A stretch of 64,000 bases of DNA from Caenorhabditis elegans. Taxonomy: Eukaryota > Nematoda > Chromadorea > Rhabditida > Rhabditidae. Under the pieces are notes generated by a model that was given only the letters and a program-made list of their open reading frames with translations, did not search any database and was not told the origin of the DNA. This document shows, in pieces, positions 36,201 to 49,000 of this stretch. How positions within the stretch are numbered: position 1 is the stretch's first letter; each line of letters opens with the position of its first letter. The position numbers and the translations under genes were made by a program. The DNA is taken from assembly GCF_000002985.6 (NCBI RefSeq), contig NC_003283.11, positions 9,362,001-9,426,000 on the forward strand, written 5' to 3'.

Positions 36201-37710
36201 AGCCAGTTGAATCCATTCTCATTTTATATATTTCCTGTAGAGTCATCAAACGAGGCAGACACTAAAAACATTTGTCCCGCATTGTACAAAGTGAAATTTC
36301 ATTCTTTTGCAGAAAACGCATCGGACGAGGAGATTATTCGATTGGAAGCTTTCGAAAAAGGATCCATCAAGCACAGCGGATTTTTGGAGGTCTACAACGT
36401 TCCAGAGTTTGCAAGGATAATTGTTTGTGGTGAGTGGAATTTCTTTTTTTTTTTTTATTATTTTTAATGAAAAAGTAATAATGTCTCGTTAATTACAGAA
36501 TTAAAACCAACTCTGGCTCGTCTTCTAACCAAAAATCTTCCTGCGTATCTATTAGTTGCTGCATTCCGAAATCATGATGAAAAGCGAGACGAAACGGCAC
36601 TCACCGGTCTATTTTCTTCGGTCCATCTTGTGCTCAAAGATACGATCTCGCGTTCGCATGATCTCGACTTATTGTCGTTATGGCTTGTAAACTTGTGGCG
36701 ATTGTTCAATCTTCTTCGTCAATATTCTGGTGAAGATAGTCAACCCGAGTGGCACGTGGCAAACACTGAAACTCAGAATTCGTATCGATTCAAGGCTTAC
36801 GACGTGGCACCGATTCGTGATCAACTAAAGTTGCGGATCGAAGAATGCTACACAAGTTTGATGAAAAAAGCAATTGAACATGTTCTCTCTCCAAAAATTG
36901 TTCCTGGAATCTTGCAACACGAAAGTAGCAGTGATCTGATGACTGCTGGACAAGAAAGAAGAGATCGTAACTCTGGAAGTGTTGAATCACAAAGGAAAAG
37001 TCTTGATGATTTACTTCAATTCATGGAGATTGTTCATACAAAACTGACGACTTACGGTGGTGATGATATTGTTGTGAAGCAGGTAATTGGACAAATGGCC
37101 AGATGGATGTGTGCTCTCGCCTTGAACTATATGATGTTCCGAAGGGAGTTGTGCAATTTTGAGAAGGCAATTCAGATCAAGTTAGTTATTTTATCTGAAA
37201 CTTATCGTTATTTAATAAAATCTTCTTTCAGACACAATGTGACACAAATCCAAAATTGGCTCAACGCAAAAGGACTGTCTGATTGTCGTGATCACTTCGA
37301 ACCACTTGTGCAAGCATGTCATCTACTGCAAAGTCGCAAAGATCCTTCTAATCTCGACACACTATGTGGTGAAATGACAAGTCGGTTGAAGCCACGGCAA
37401 GTTGTTGCTATACTTCAACACTACGATCCTTCTGATGAAATGGAGGACGGTCTTTCTCCAGAATTCCTTGTGCAGATTCAGAAGAAACTGAACGAGAGAG
37501 CTATTGCAAATAATGATCCAATTGAGGATAAGGTAACCTAGCCATACTTTTTTGCTCAAATTATCATCGTTTTTGCAGGACAAACTGATAATGCTGGGTA
37601 CATATCTTCCACCATTCGACACTCAACCATTCTCTTATTCTGATTTCCCACTTGAGACTTTAAGCCTCCCAAGTTGCCTGCATATGCAGAGTGTTTGTAG
37701 ACTTGTATAA
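24230..37710 (+). CDS. hum-2: Class V unconventional myosin heavy chain (HUM-2)
   Basis: Actin-based cargo motor. Exons: 24230-24286, 24384-24497, 24547-25064, 25115-27041, 27091-27240, 27288-27377, 29871-29965, 30429-30570, 31178-31427, 31474-32074, 32123-32210, then 34528-34680, 34747-34824, 34868-34955, 36313-36429, 36499-37180, 37232-37532 and 37579-37710; about 1860-1885 aa, normal for myosin V. Seen: N-terminal SH3-like region; P-loop GESGAGKT (about residue 176); switch [11 protein letters not shown]; switch [19 protein letters not shown]; six IQ motifs (about 780-925, e.g. [13 protein letters not shown]); coiled coil; C-terminal DIL/globular tail ([18 protein letters not shown]). An acceptor at 24180 precedes the ATG by 49 nt and could take SL1. 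The 32210-to-34528 link is unresolved: direct joining to the acceptor at 34498 is out of phase. Long introns 27378-29870 and 32211-34498 may hold control elements or alternative exons. Confidence 0.9.
27378..29870 (+). other. Long hum-2 intron between IQ region and coiled coil
   Basis: A 2.5-kb intron with no coding exon I can support. Between about 28480 and 28930 it is GC-richer with several GCGCGC runs, unlike its surroundings, which is more like an enhancer or alternative promoter than plain intron. The closing acceptor TTTATTTAAG is weak for this organism. Confidence 0.4.
30111..30164. repeat. Imperfect hairpin in hum-2 intron
   Basis: CCGGGTTTCCCACTATG near 30108 is followed after about 15 nt by CATAGTGGAACGCGTAACCCGG in inverse orientation (interrupted pairing). 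The intron is otherwise AT-rich. It could be the core of a small fold-back element. Confidence 0.5.
34496..34530 (+). promoter_or_regulatory. Possible internal trans-splice site and start of a tail-only hum-2 isoform
   Basis: A strong acceptor GCTCTTTCAG ends at 34498 and an ATG follows at 34528, opening [19 protein letters not shown] in the frame used by all later exons. Joined to the upstream exon (phase 0 at 32210) this acceptor gives a stop within about 20 codons, so it fits better as the 5' end of a separate transcript. The alternative is a weak in-phase acceptor, CTCGAG|TTTGAC, at 34536. Confidence 0.45.
34956..35326 (+). other. Alternative in-frame extension of a hum-2 tail exon
   Basis: Beyond the donor at 34955 (GGATTAG|GTGAG) the same frame stays open for 123 codons and is rich in Ser, Thr and Gly ([28 protein letters not shown]), ending at TGA 35326. 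A second donor, CTAG|GTCTC at 35297, has the same phase and could join the next exon. So there may be a short isoform ending here, or a longer linker. The region looks coding by codon use. Confidence 0.5.
36241..36312 (+). other. Optional 24-codon 5' extension of a hum-2 tail exon
   Basis: An upstream acceptor TTCCTGTAG (ends 36240) and the main acceptor TTTTGCAG (ends 36312) are 72 nt apart, in phase, and the interval is open ([17 protein letters not shown]). Both products are in frame with the DIL tail, so alternative 3' splicing is possible. Confidence 0.45.
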
Positions 37711-38041
37711 TTTCTCATATATTCTTACTTCCCTCTTATACCGGTAATTTTGTCTCCTCAAATTCAATTCATTCTCTACCTTTTCATTCTTTTTTTTCAT
37801 AATTCCTAACCTTGCTTACTAATCATATTTGGATACTGATCTAGTCGGTTTTTCAAGAAATGTACCCTATTTCTTTCGCCTATGTGCATCTAAACCAATG
37901 TAAAAATAGTCATGAACAGATCCCCCATCAATTCTCAAAATACTTGTACTGTAATCTTATTTATTTGCTTTTATTCGCACCCAGTTTTTCGAGATGAAAA
38001 CTTCATCAACCAATCAATATTATCATGTCTGTCTGTGCTGA

Positions 38042-38047
38042 AATAAA
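38042..38047 (+). terminator. Poly(A) signal of hum-2
   Basis: AATAAA about 330 nt after the hum-2 stop and about 280 nt before the trpp-4 splice acceptor. Confidence 0.6.
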
Positions 38048-38333
38048 ACTATTCATCTTTTCATCAAATGAGACCATTTTTAATAATTTGTTCTGTTCTA
38101 GAATCAGTCAAAATTATACCAATAGAATTGCAAACTAAAAAAGTAGCAAGTGCGCTCTCCTGAACACTGAATCGAATTTCACTTTTTCGCTGATTTTCAA
38201 TGGAATTATCCACTTTTTCCTCTCGATAAATGTCGAGAATCAATTTAATTCAGAAATATTTTATATTTTGAATAACATTTTTCCAGTAATATTAATTTTT
38301 ATCGCAATTAAATTAAGTTATTTCAGAAGTTTC

Positions 38334-39760
38334 ATGTCGAATCACATCCAACATCTTTTCATTATCAATCGAGCTGGAAGTTTGATTTATAGTTGGGAAG
38401 CCAGAACCGAAACGGTTTATTAAACAATTATTTCAAAGTATAACTATGATACATTTCAGCCGGAAGTCGAAAAAACGTACGAATGGCCGATTGATGTACA
38501 TTTGGAAGAAGTTGATCAAAAAGCGGTCGTAGTATTTGGAGAAAAAGATGGAATTAAATTAAGGTTTGTTTTTTTTCCAGACTGAGATTATATATTTCAT
38601 TCAAATAAGATTTTCAGATATTATGTAAAAAGTGTAAATGGAGAGACTGTATCCGGAACGAGACTTCAACTTGGTGCACAACAAGTAAATGTACTCGAAT
38701 ATCTACAAGAAGAAGATCACTATCCGGTAAAAATGAATTCCGTTTTTATAAATAATTTTCAATAGAATGCAATGCCTTGCAAGATGTTAAGAAAAAGCGA
38801 AACCAAAAAAAAATCAATTAAATTTAGAAAACTATTTTCCTACTTTTAACAAAAAAATCGCATTAAAAATTGATTTCTCAATACCCCTTTTGCGTACAAA
38901 ATAGGGACGCAATTGTAAATGCAAAAAGTTTCAAGAAGAAATTGAAAAATCCCAGTTTTCAGTGCGTCAAAAAGAATCTTCAAAAATTATTTACAAAGTA
39001 CAAAACATTTAAAGACGCCTTGAATATTTGAAAAATAATGAATTTTGTCAGCATTTCTGGCATTTGAAAATTCAAAAAGTCCCAAAAATTGGTAGTTTCG
39101 ACTAGATTCAAAGCTGAAATATCAAGAAAAACCGTTAAAATCTATTTTGAAAAAAATCAAATTGTACTTTTTCATGAGTTTCTTAAAACTAAAAAAAGTA
39201 TAACTGTTTACTGCATTTTTAGGTTTTTGCTTCAAAATTGTTCAAATATCAAAACTAAACTAAATTTCTGCCATTTTCTCCAAAACATATTTTAAATAAA
39301 TCTCCATTTCAGGTAACCGTTAAATTTGCTGCTCCGACCGTATCGACAAACGAGAAAATTATTCTTTCATCCATGTTTCATTCACTTTTCACAATTGCCG
39401 TTCAACTGTCACCGTGTCAAAAAAGTTCAGGAGTCGAAGTTCTCGAAACAACACAGTTCAAATTATTCTGCCTACAAAGTCGGACAGGTAGGTAGTATTC
39501 AATAATAACACTTTTCGTAAAATTTAAATAAACATTCAAATATTCAATTTTTAGGTGTGAAGTTCGTTGTAATCACATCTGCTGCATCAAATATCGCAGC
39601 TGATTCACTTCTGTCAAAAATGTATGAACTCTACACGGATTTCGCTCTCAAGAATCCCTTTTATTCAATTGACATGCCAATTCGGGCTCAAAAATTCGAC
39701 GAAGCCATCAAAACTCTTTTGGAGAGAGCTGAGAAGAACAACGGAGCTGTTACATTCTAG
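38334..39760 (+). CDS. trpp-4: TRAPP complex subunit 4 (sybindin-like longin protein)
   Basis: Tethering-complex subunit for ER-Golgi and autophagy traffic; with other core subunits it forms the Rab1 GEF. Exons 38334-38414, 38460-38563, 38618-38726, 39313-39487 and 39555-39760 give 224 aa, close to the usual length of about 219 aa. It opens MSNHIQHLFIINRAGSLIYS, the first longin strand and helix, and has an inserted PDZ-like middle segment (about residues 50-100). It ends with the family's FYSIDMPIRAQKFDEAI and a short tail. An acceptor TTTCAG lies 7 nt before the ATG, suiting trans-splicing. It follows hum-2 in the same orientation by about 0.6 kb, so an operon is possible but the gap is longer than typical. 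Intron 3 (38727-39312) is AT-rich with no insert recognised. Confidence 0.92.
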
Positions 39761-40046
39761 AAAAATTGATTTTGATAATTTATGTGTACACGGGTTTTAA
39801 TTTAAATGTCTTACAGTCAATTCATATTTTCCTTTAATGCATAAAACGAAAATTCAAAATTGATTGATGAAAGTGTACATTGAGATGAGATAATTATATT
39901 TTTTTCAAGTCAGACAGAATTCAATCACATTGATTGTGGGAAGCGGGATCGGTGTCAAGAGACCGGGACAAACGAAGCATCATGATACAGTTGAGATCAT
40001 TAGAAAATGTGAATAATTAGATAAATTAAATACAAAACAGGCAAAA
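39761..40046. other. Convergent 3' flanks of trpp-4 and the receptor gene
   Basis: Fewer than 300 bp separate the two stop codons. Only AT-rich untranslated sequence is visible. Confidence 0.5.
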
Positions 40047-43000
40047 TTAAACAAGCGGAGAATCATCAATAATTGGAATTTGCACAGCTGAATCATCAGA
40101 TGGACTTGCAGATCCAGTTGAGATTGGAATCATTTCAATTTCACATTGAGGCTCTTTCGATTCATTTTTCTTCGTTGGAATGTGCTGAATACGTGGAATA
40201 TTAAATTTATAGCTTTTTATAAAGATTAACTCACATGGCCAATCTCATTTCCATAAGTTCGAAAGCGAACCGATTCTCCTCTCGTCCAAGCAATTGTTGG
40301 TGAACGGCGAGACTTAAAATACTTTTTTTCAGATAATTATTCTAGGGTGGATTCGTAACAACGGATTTTCTTTTATATAAAAAATTGCACTACTACAAGA
40401 ACATTTTTTTCCTTATTTTTTAATTAGTCATATAATTAGTCAGTGCAAGAACCTAATTTTTTATTAAACCAAAAAAGTGTATTTTCGTAGCCCGGTAGCA
40501 AGATATGAATTTATTAACATTACACAAACACGAAAAAATACGGTTGCGAAAAAAATACGGTACTCGGTCTCGAAACGGCAATTTTTTGTTTAAATGCACA
40601 CGGTGTGCGCCGTTAAAAAGTACTGTAATTTTTGAACAATCGGGAGTTTATTCGATTTTTAATAGTTTTTGGGTAAAAGTATATGTATTTATTAAATAAC
40701 CAAAATATTACAATTAATTAAAACACATAAATTTTAACTAATCGTGAATAAACTATTAAAAATCGATGAAAATTCCGCAGCTTTGATACAGTAGTCTTTG
40801 AAGGCGCACACCATTTTGCATTTGATAAATCAGTTTCGTGTCGAAACCGGGTACTGTATTTTTGGTGCGAGTATTGCGAACTTTCGAGTCAGGCAATATG
40901 CCTTACAGCGCTTATGAGCTACGGTAGGTTACGGTTTCAGGTATTGGTTATCCCCAGTGTCAGACCTATTTACTTTCTATTACTCACGGGCGTTCCTCCA
41001 TTTTCTCCATTTCTTAACAACGGTTCATTTGGAGTCACTTCGATTTCAGCAGTATTGTTTCCGTTTTCATCTTCTCTAACATTCGACCGAGTATTGGCTG
41101 AAATGTATGACTTTATAATAAATACCTCCCTTTCATTATCTTACCAAAACTTTTATTCATTTGTGAGAAGCTCTTTGTCCTATTCCACGGACGCCTTGGA
41201 TTACAACATGCCAAACGACGGAATTCTGTCATTCGGAAATAACAAAGTGGTTGACATACAGAATGAACTCCAATAAGAACTTGAAGCCACCATCTGATTA
41301 ATGTACTTCCGTGTGTAATTTGAAGGAAATTATTGATATGAAGAAATGAAACCATTTGAATTCCAGAATATGGGCAAAGGAAGAGTAGATCAACAATTAG
41401 AACTGATCCAATAACATATATGTACTTGTGACGTGACATTGCTTGGACACTTCTCCATTTTGAACCCCTGAGACTAGAATTTATTTTCTTGATGGAGTTG
41501 GTTGGGTGATCTTTCATAGTTTAATAGCTGATAGTTAACAATTTAAATAATTAATTTACCTGCTTCCATTTGAACAATTTGATCCTTGTCCATTGATTGG
41601 TCTATGAAGTGATCGATTATGAATTCGATGAGATTCATCATTATTTAAACATCCTTCGTCTTTGAATTTTCGAATTGTTCGAAGAATTGAAATGTAACAT
41701 ATCTGAAAAATTGTAGTTTCGATACCACATCTCTTCATGGTTTGAAATTGTGAGATTTCCCATTTGTTTTTAGTGTTAAGGATCGCCTCGTTGACTTTTG
41801 GAGCACTCTTAAATAGCGTAAAGAAATCCCTTGATTTTGGATATTGTTTAAAATGTTAAATCATATGGTTTTCAATAACAATTTAAAAAATCCTACCACA
41901 ACAGTTCCCAATGTAACAAAACAAAGTGATGATATAAGAACCATTGTAATTGTTGCAAAATCAATTCCTCTTTCTTCTGGTGGAAGCCATTCTGTTTGAG
42001 ATTTTGATGATGAATACAATATACCAAGAGCCATCATTATGCTCATTGTCCAACTTAAATAAAAACGGGATACAACTTTTTCTTCTCTAATGTGTTATCT
42101 TACCAAATTGCTAGGATAATAAGCACAAATTTTCTACGGAAATATCGTCGATAATGAAGTGGATATCGAATGACAATGTACTCATTTGTGGTGAAAACCA
42201 ATAAATTGAAAATAGTCAAAAGATTGCAAACACGCAGAATTACAAGTGCAAATCTGGATAGCTGAAAAATATTTTATTTTAAGAATCTGTCTGAAAATTG
42301 ATAGGACTTACTTGAAATAAGTGTATTCGTGTATGAATATCTAAATTGATATTGTAGAATGAATTGGCAAAGTATGGCAATCCGTACAACTGGAAAAATA
42401 ATTGAGTTTGAAATAATTGTATTGTACTTTATTTTGCATGTTGGTCATTGTAACTTTTTGAAATTTATAAACAAGTTATTCAATTTAAGTATTCAGAATT
42501 ATTTTTTTTTTAAGTTCAAATATCTACGATCTCTAGAACAGAGGTGGGCGGATATTTCTTTCGGATATTTTCTAATAATGAATTTATCAATAAGTATTGA
42601 TGTAGTTATTCTGGAAGAAATGTATCCGAACCAAAGAGTAACTATTAAGCAACATTTTAATATGATAAAACCTAGAAAAATTCTACAAGTTTTCCTTACC
42701 GAGACCTTAAAACTTATTAGCCGAGCAACATCGGATATCGGATATTACGGATATTACGGATATCGGATAATGGACTTGCATATCGTTTATACAGAAAACT
42801 TGTAGAATTTTTCTAGGTTTTATCATATTAAAATGTTGCTTAATAGTTACTCTTTTGTTCGGATACATTTCTTCCAGAATAACTACATCAATACTTATTG
42901 ATAAATTCATTATTAGAAAATATCCGCCCACCTCTGCTCTAGAAGCCGCCACAATACTTAGGTTTGAAGTTTTCACCTCACAATAGTTCGAGAGTATAAA

Positions 43001-46000
43001 CTGAAAAAAAGTGATGAGAGTTGTTACAAATAGACAAAACAATTCAAAATTTTATGTTCGTGAAATGTTTTTGGAAAGTAAGAAAACAAATATTGTAAAA
43101 TCTAAAAACGATCAAAATTTTGCGACAAAAATAAAGAATGCAATTTGCAAGGAAAACTCAGACTTTTCTATATTTTGAAACACGAGTCCTTTAATGTCTA
43201 TGGAAAGTTCTTTTTTGGAAGTGTTTTTTTTGAAACGTTTGCTAGTTTTAATTCAAAACTAAAATTTGATGAGTGCAAATTAATGAAAAAAAAAGTAACC
43301 TAAATTACCAAAAATCTAGATGCAAGAGAGAATGCAATTTGCAAGGAAAACTCAGACTTTTCTATATTTTGAAACACGAGTCCTTTAATAGTCTATGGAA
43401 AGTTCTTTTTTGGAAGTGTTTTTTTTGAAACGTTTGCTAGTTTTAATTCAAAACTAAAATTTGATGAGTGCAAATTAATGAAAAAAAAAGTAACCTAAAT
43501 TACCAAAAATCTAGATGCAAGAGCAATTCAATAAAAATGAACTAATTATTTGATAAAAGTAGTTAGTTTTTCCGAAAATCGTTCAATTTTCGGAAAAAAC
43601 AGGAAGAATGAAAGATTTTTCAATTTAAAAAGAACCCAAATGTACGAATATTTTTTTAAAAAAGTTAAAACTTACAATGAGACATACTCCTCTTGCAACA
43701 TCTAGAACTGCACAATGAAGTACAATGACATAGAAAACATTTGAAAGAACTCGTCGTCTATGTCTCAATAATGCAATAATGACAAATAAATTGAGAATCA
43801 CAGAAAGTGCTCCAAGATGTCCACATAGAAATACTGCAGTTGTTGCCATCTGAAAATATAAGAAAAACGTGAGAAATCAAGAAAAGAAGTTGAAAATCTC
43901 GGAGAAATTGGATTTCGGGCTTGAGTTGTTTCGGAAACAACAACGTGTTCAGCTCACTGAATGAATGAATACAATCTGAGAAAATTGAGAAAAGACGATG
44001 CAAAATATAAATTGCAGATTGTGTTTTGTTGAGATTCTTATGATAAGTTCGAAGGTGCAAGCAAAACTTAATGCCTGAGATTCTTTTGAAAAATACGATA
44101 TTTAAAAAATGTATGGTTCATTCAAAAACTGATTTTTAAAATAAATTTAACCTCTATTCCCTGATATTTAAATATAATTTTTTTTGCAATATTTGAAAGC
44201 AGCATTGGAATAATTTAAGTTGTAAAAATCCCAAGATATATTGATGTTAAAATAGTTTTTAAGTCTGAAAATAAACTGACTTATTTTCCAAAAACCATAC
44301 TGAAAACGAAAATTTACAATTTAATTCAATATAAAATTGAGCCCAATTTACAAATTGCATTACTATTCGGATTTTCAATTTCTCTGAACGATTTCTATTT
44401 GTTTTTGGAATATTTTATTGAATTATAATTTATGTTCAGTGGTCCATAAAGGAGAAATTGAAAATTTCGGAAACCTGTGGGTTCAGAATAAAATTAAAAT
44501 TCTTCGGAAGGATATTTTCAGAATGAGGAAACACCTAAATCAACTTGATATACGAGTTCCAGAATACAAACTACACTGCATTTTGAGTTCAAATTCTAAA
44601 AACAATCTATCAAATTTCATTAAATTCTTCAAACGGCCAGGATGAATATTTAAAAATCGGCATATTTTGTCTAGATTTGTTCTGCAATGTACACAAAACA
44701 CATGGAAAGTAAGAAAACTTGCACGTATTGCTATTATGATGAATGTTTGGAAGATATAGGGGAGTACATGGACCCTTGAGACATTGTCATCGGATATCTG
44801 GAGCATGATGAATCGAAATAACTAGAATAATTGATGAAATGGTTTTTGATGATAGATTGAATAGTTTTTTAGACTTTTTGAAAATATTCTACACATAAAT
44901 TATACAAATCTCTGAGGTTCGATGATGTGGAAAAGTCAAAAAGTGTACTTCCGTTCGTGACTTTATGGAAGTAAATTGCATTTAGTAACAGGAAATACGC
45001 AAACAGACAAAAAGTCAAAAGAAAAGGCAAAAAGTTCGGTGCCTCATGCTGGAATCGAACCAGCGACCTTCTGTTTACTAGACAGACGCTCTGCCACTGA
45101 GCCAATGAGGCGGCGGAAAATCAATGTTTTGTAGGGTTTAAAAATCAAAAGTAGTATTACAATAGAAGTTGAGTATTGACGAAGTGTATGTACGTATGTA
45201 GTAAGTTTGAAGGCAAAAAAACGGGAATGATCCAATGAGAAACAGTCGCCGGAGGGCAATAAGGGAGATATATCATATTTGCGTCTTCTTTCATAAAATG
45301 TCCAAATGAGGAGGAAAGGAATAGTAGGAAATGAAGCAATGACAACAAATAATAAAAAAGGAGCATAAAAAGGAACTTATTGTATTCAATAAAGTGAAGA
45401 AGCTCTCCACACGTAGGACCACTGATATTATTATCAATCTTGGAATATGGATGTTTAAAGAAAATGGTTCATGAAAGTTCAGAAAATTGTTAGAAATATG
45501 AAACTTGAGGATGATCATTCTTGCTTGTTTAAACTACAAATTTAAATCTATATTATCTAAACAATTTGGCTATTATAAAGTACATTTTAAAAACTTTCTT
45601 ACACAAATCAAATAGGGTAAAATTAGTATAATAGTTGTTCAATAGCTTAGGCTACCGATAAATCACTAACTAGGGAATGCTTTAACTATACGGTGCGATC
45701 GAGTAAAAGTAAACGTGTCATGCGATAGCTGGCATCTTAGGCTTTCAGAATCTGTAATTTGTTTCGGCGGAAGACCTCTGTGAGTCTGGAAATTTTCATC
45801 TGAAAATGTAGTACTGAAATCAGTGCATTTCCTATGGTTAACAGTGGATTTTTGTCTCTGGCGCCAACAGAAGTCTCACCACAATGGTGGAAGGGCGAAA
45901 TCATCGCTTCGGTGGTCGAGTCGTGAACGCGTTCCTATTTTTCATTATTTTCAATGACCGAATCACTGATTCTGATGCCTTATCAAGACGTTTTACCAAA

Positions 46001-49000
46001 TCGATATTGGCAAAACATCTTGTTTTAGAGGCTACATATCTCCGCAGGAAAAAATTGCGCTTAAAAGTGATCAACTGAAAACTTGTTTACAGATCAAATT
46101 ACAGATTCTGAAAGCCTAAGATGCCAGCTATCGCATGACACGTTTACTTTTACTCGATCGCACCGTATAGTTAAAGCATTCCCTAGTAAGTGATAATACA
46201 CTTTAGGTACATTCGAAAGGCAAATTTACTAAAACAGTTTCTTTGGAAAAACACCGAAAGTGTCTGATTAATATTTACCAATATTGGATCCAAAAACACT
46301 TTTTAGATAGTGTTATTCTGATATTAAAAGTAGAAAGTATTCCAGACGGAAAAAATTTCAATTTCTTTGAAAGTTCTGTACAAATAAAACATTTTAAACT
46401 GAACCGCCGTTCTGATAGTTAGAGTTCTGATAGTTAGATGCCCAACTTAAATAACTTCTAAATTTTCTTCATACATTCTAATATAATCCCAGCTAATTCG
46501 CAGTGGGCGCATATTTAATGTCTCATAGTGAATCCATCGCAATCGACGTCTGTGTGCATCACAAAAATACAATGTACACAGTGCGATCGTTTGAACATAT
46601 CGCACACTATCTGTGAAAAGTAAATCAAAATTCGCTGTGAAAGCGCAAAGGATCTATAATTTATTTAATTTTTTTTGTAAATTTGATTGTTTCTTGATCA
46701 GAATATCGTGTTTTAAATACAGCTTCCTATCCGAGACATTACTCTAACCGATCACAGGAATAATTTATGAGAAAAGCAAAGAATTGAGGAAGCTCCAATA
46801 AAATTTTTTTAAAATCGTAGTTTGTTGTGGTTATCCCAAAAAGGGGAAAGCTTAAAAATTAAAAAAAAAATTTAATTGTAACTTCCTAGTATAGTGATTA
46901 AGAATATTGTCTAGATTGAGTTAAATCCCTTCAAATAGAAAGCGAAGAAGAAAAAGAATAAATAGTGGAAAAATGAGATAATAGAAAAGAAGAAACAATT
47001 GAATTTCTGTTTTTTTTTCGGTGGGACAGCAAGAACTGATGCACTGCACTTAACCCGATTTTGTAGGAATTCGTGTGACGTGGCAACTAACCGACATCTT
47101 TTTCTTATTCTTCTTCTGTCTTTTGATGATGTTCTTCGGAATGTGGATCCGGAAAAAGGAGGCGGAGAGCAATACAGCACGACGATCTGTGAGCAAATAA
47201 GATTTGAGAGATAGGAGAAGTTGGAAAAAAAAGGTTAGAAAAATAAATGAAAGAGAAGAGTAAGTTGTTGATATATTGAACATAAGAAAATGAAGTAGTA
47301 AGAAATTAAGGAAAAAGTTTGAGATTGAGCCGAGAATTCGTGAGAATTTCCTAGTTAGGTGTTTTTTATTTCGTCTCTGTTTGGTTGTACTTAGTGGTTT
47401 GGTGAGAGAATGAGTAATTTGAACGATTTTGATCTGGAAATTCCAAGTGTTTTATTTCAGTGAACGTGTTAAACTGGGTGCGGAGAGTCAGTGCGGATCA
47501 ACTACATATGTATTTCCAAAATGAGCTAATCGTAAGATCCTAATCAAGATTCTGCATGCTTTTAGTAATCATCTCAAATTGTACGCCGGGGGATTACAAA
47601 AAGTTTTTTTGTGTCGTCTATTGATTAGTTTCAAAAATTGTTTTCCGAATATTGTAAAAGTTTTTTAAAAACTTGGAAATTTTTCTTGGGAATTGAAAAT
47701 GACTCAGTTTGTCAGGAAGCTGCAACCAAATGCTGAGATAAAAGCAGAATTTTGACATAGTGTAGATACTGTCGCAATCCATCAACATATGCTAAGGGTT
47801 TTAGGTTTCCAAGCGTTACCAGAAAGGGTGCCACTGAATGTCAAATAAGAATCACCTAACAATGTGAAAATGAAAATCTTCCCAACTTTCAGCACTTTTT
47901 CATCTTTTTACGGCAATATATTTTAACTTGACCAATTCAATTGAAAAAAAAGAAAAGAGATTTCAAAATATACATTTTTTGAAGGATACTCTGAACGAAG
48001 AAAGAGTTGTTTGAACTTTTCAATGAAGCATCTATGTAGGTAGAAAACATATGGATCTTTTTTCAAAAATAAAATTATAGGAGGGACATATAAATATAAA
48101 TCTCTACATCTAAATTTTCTTAAAGACGCCCTTGTACTGAAAATGCCCCGAGGCAACGTTTTTCAGTTCAATCTTGGATTCTCACGCTTTGTCGGATCAG
48201 GTTTTGTCTAAAATTCGAAGAAGAAACCAAAACAGGAACACATGTTTTTTTGCTAAAAACTAAAGAAATATCCAAAAACTCTTGAAATGGACGATTGCGG
48301 ATTGGCTTTTTTAGCTAAAAAAGTCGAAATATATGTTTTAAATTGTTGTCAGTTGACAATTTTTGAACGTATGAGTGTAGCGACGTCGACAGTTTGTCAC
48401 TTGATAACTTTTTTCAGATTCGAATAAGTTAGGAAATCAACGTTTTATTTAATAGTTCAAATACCTGACTATAGAACTTCACGATACCCAGTCTTGACAG
48501 GAGCGACATTTTTTTTTCAAATAAATTACAGGTGTGAACCTTCGAAGAGTTCTGTATGTAGTACTATGCTCTTTGATGTTTCTATCTTTTTCCTTTCTCG
48601 TTATTCCAATTCGAATTGGGAGGACTGAGAGAGAAATTATGAAAAATCAAACAAAGAAGCGTGCGATAAAATAAAATTGACAGCACAGCAGTACTTAAAG
48701 GCGTACAAGCAAAAATATTTAAGTCGTGTCGGGGTACCGTTATTCTTTTTGCAAACGAATTGCAAGATGAGTGAAAAATTATCACGTAGAAAATAATTCA
48801 TTTTAAATTCGTAGCAGTTTTGAAAAATAATTATTATTCTTAAGCTTTAAAACTTTTAAAAAAGCAAAAATATTTGCTACATACAATGAATAACTTAAAG
48901 TGAAGTTTCACTAAACTTCATAAATCTGCTGACAAATGTCGTCAGACATGAGCAATAAAAAGAGAAACAAAGGAAAGAAAGGATTAGGTTTTGATTTCAT

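Noticed and set aside
42359..43042. ORFs of 148 and 111 codons on opposite strands sharing sequence
   Set aside because: Both run through the arms of the hAT MITE and an adjoining receptor exon. The similarity is the inverted repeat, not a protein family.
45884..46078. 64-codon ORF inside the 531-bp TIR element
   Set aside because: Short, no motif, and enclosed by TIRs; most likely non-coding.
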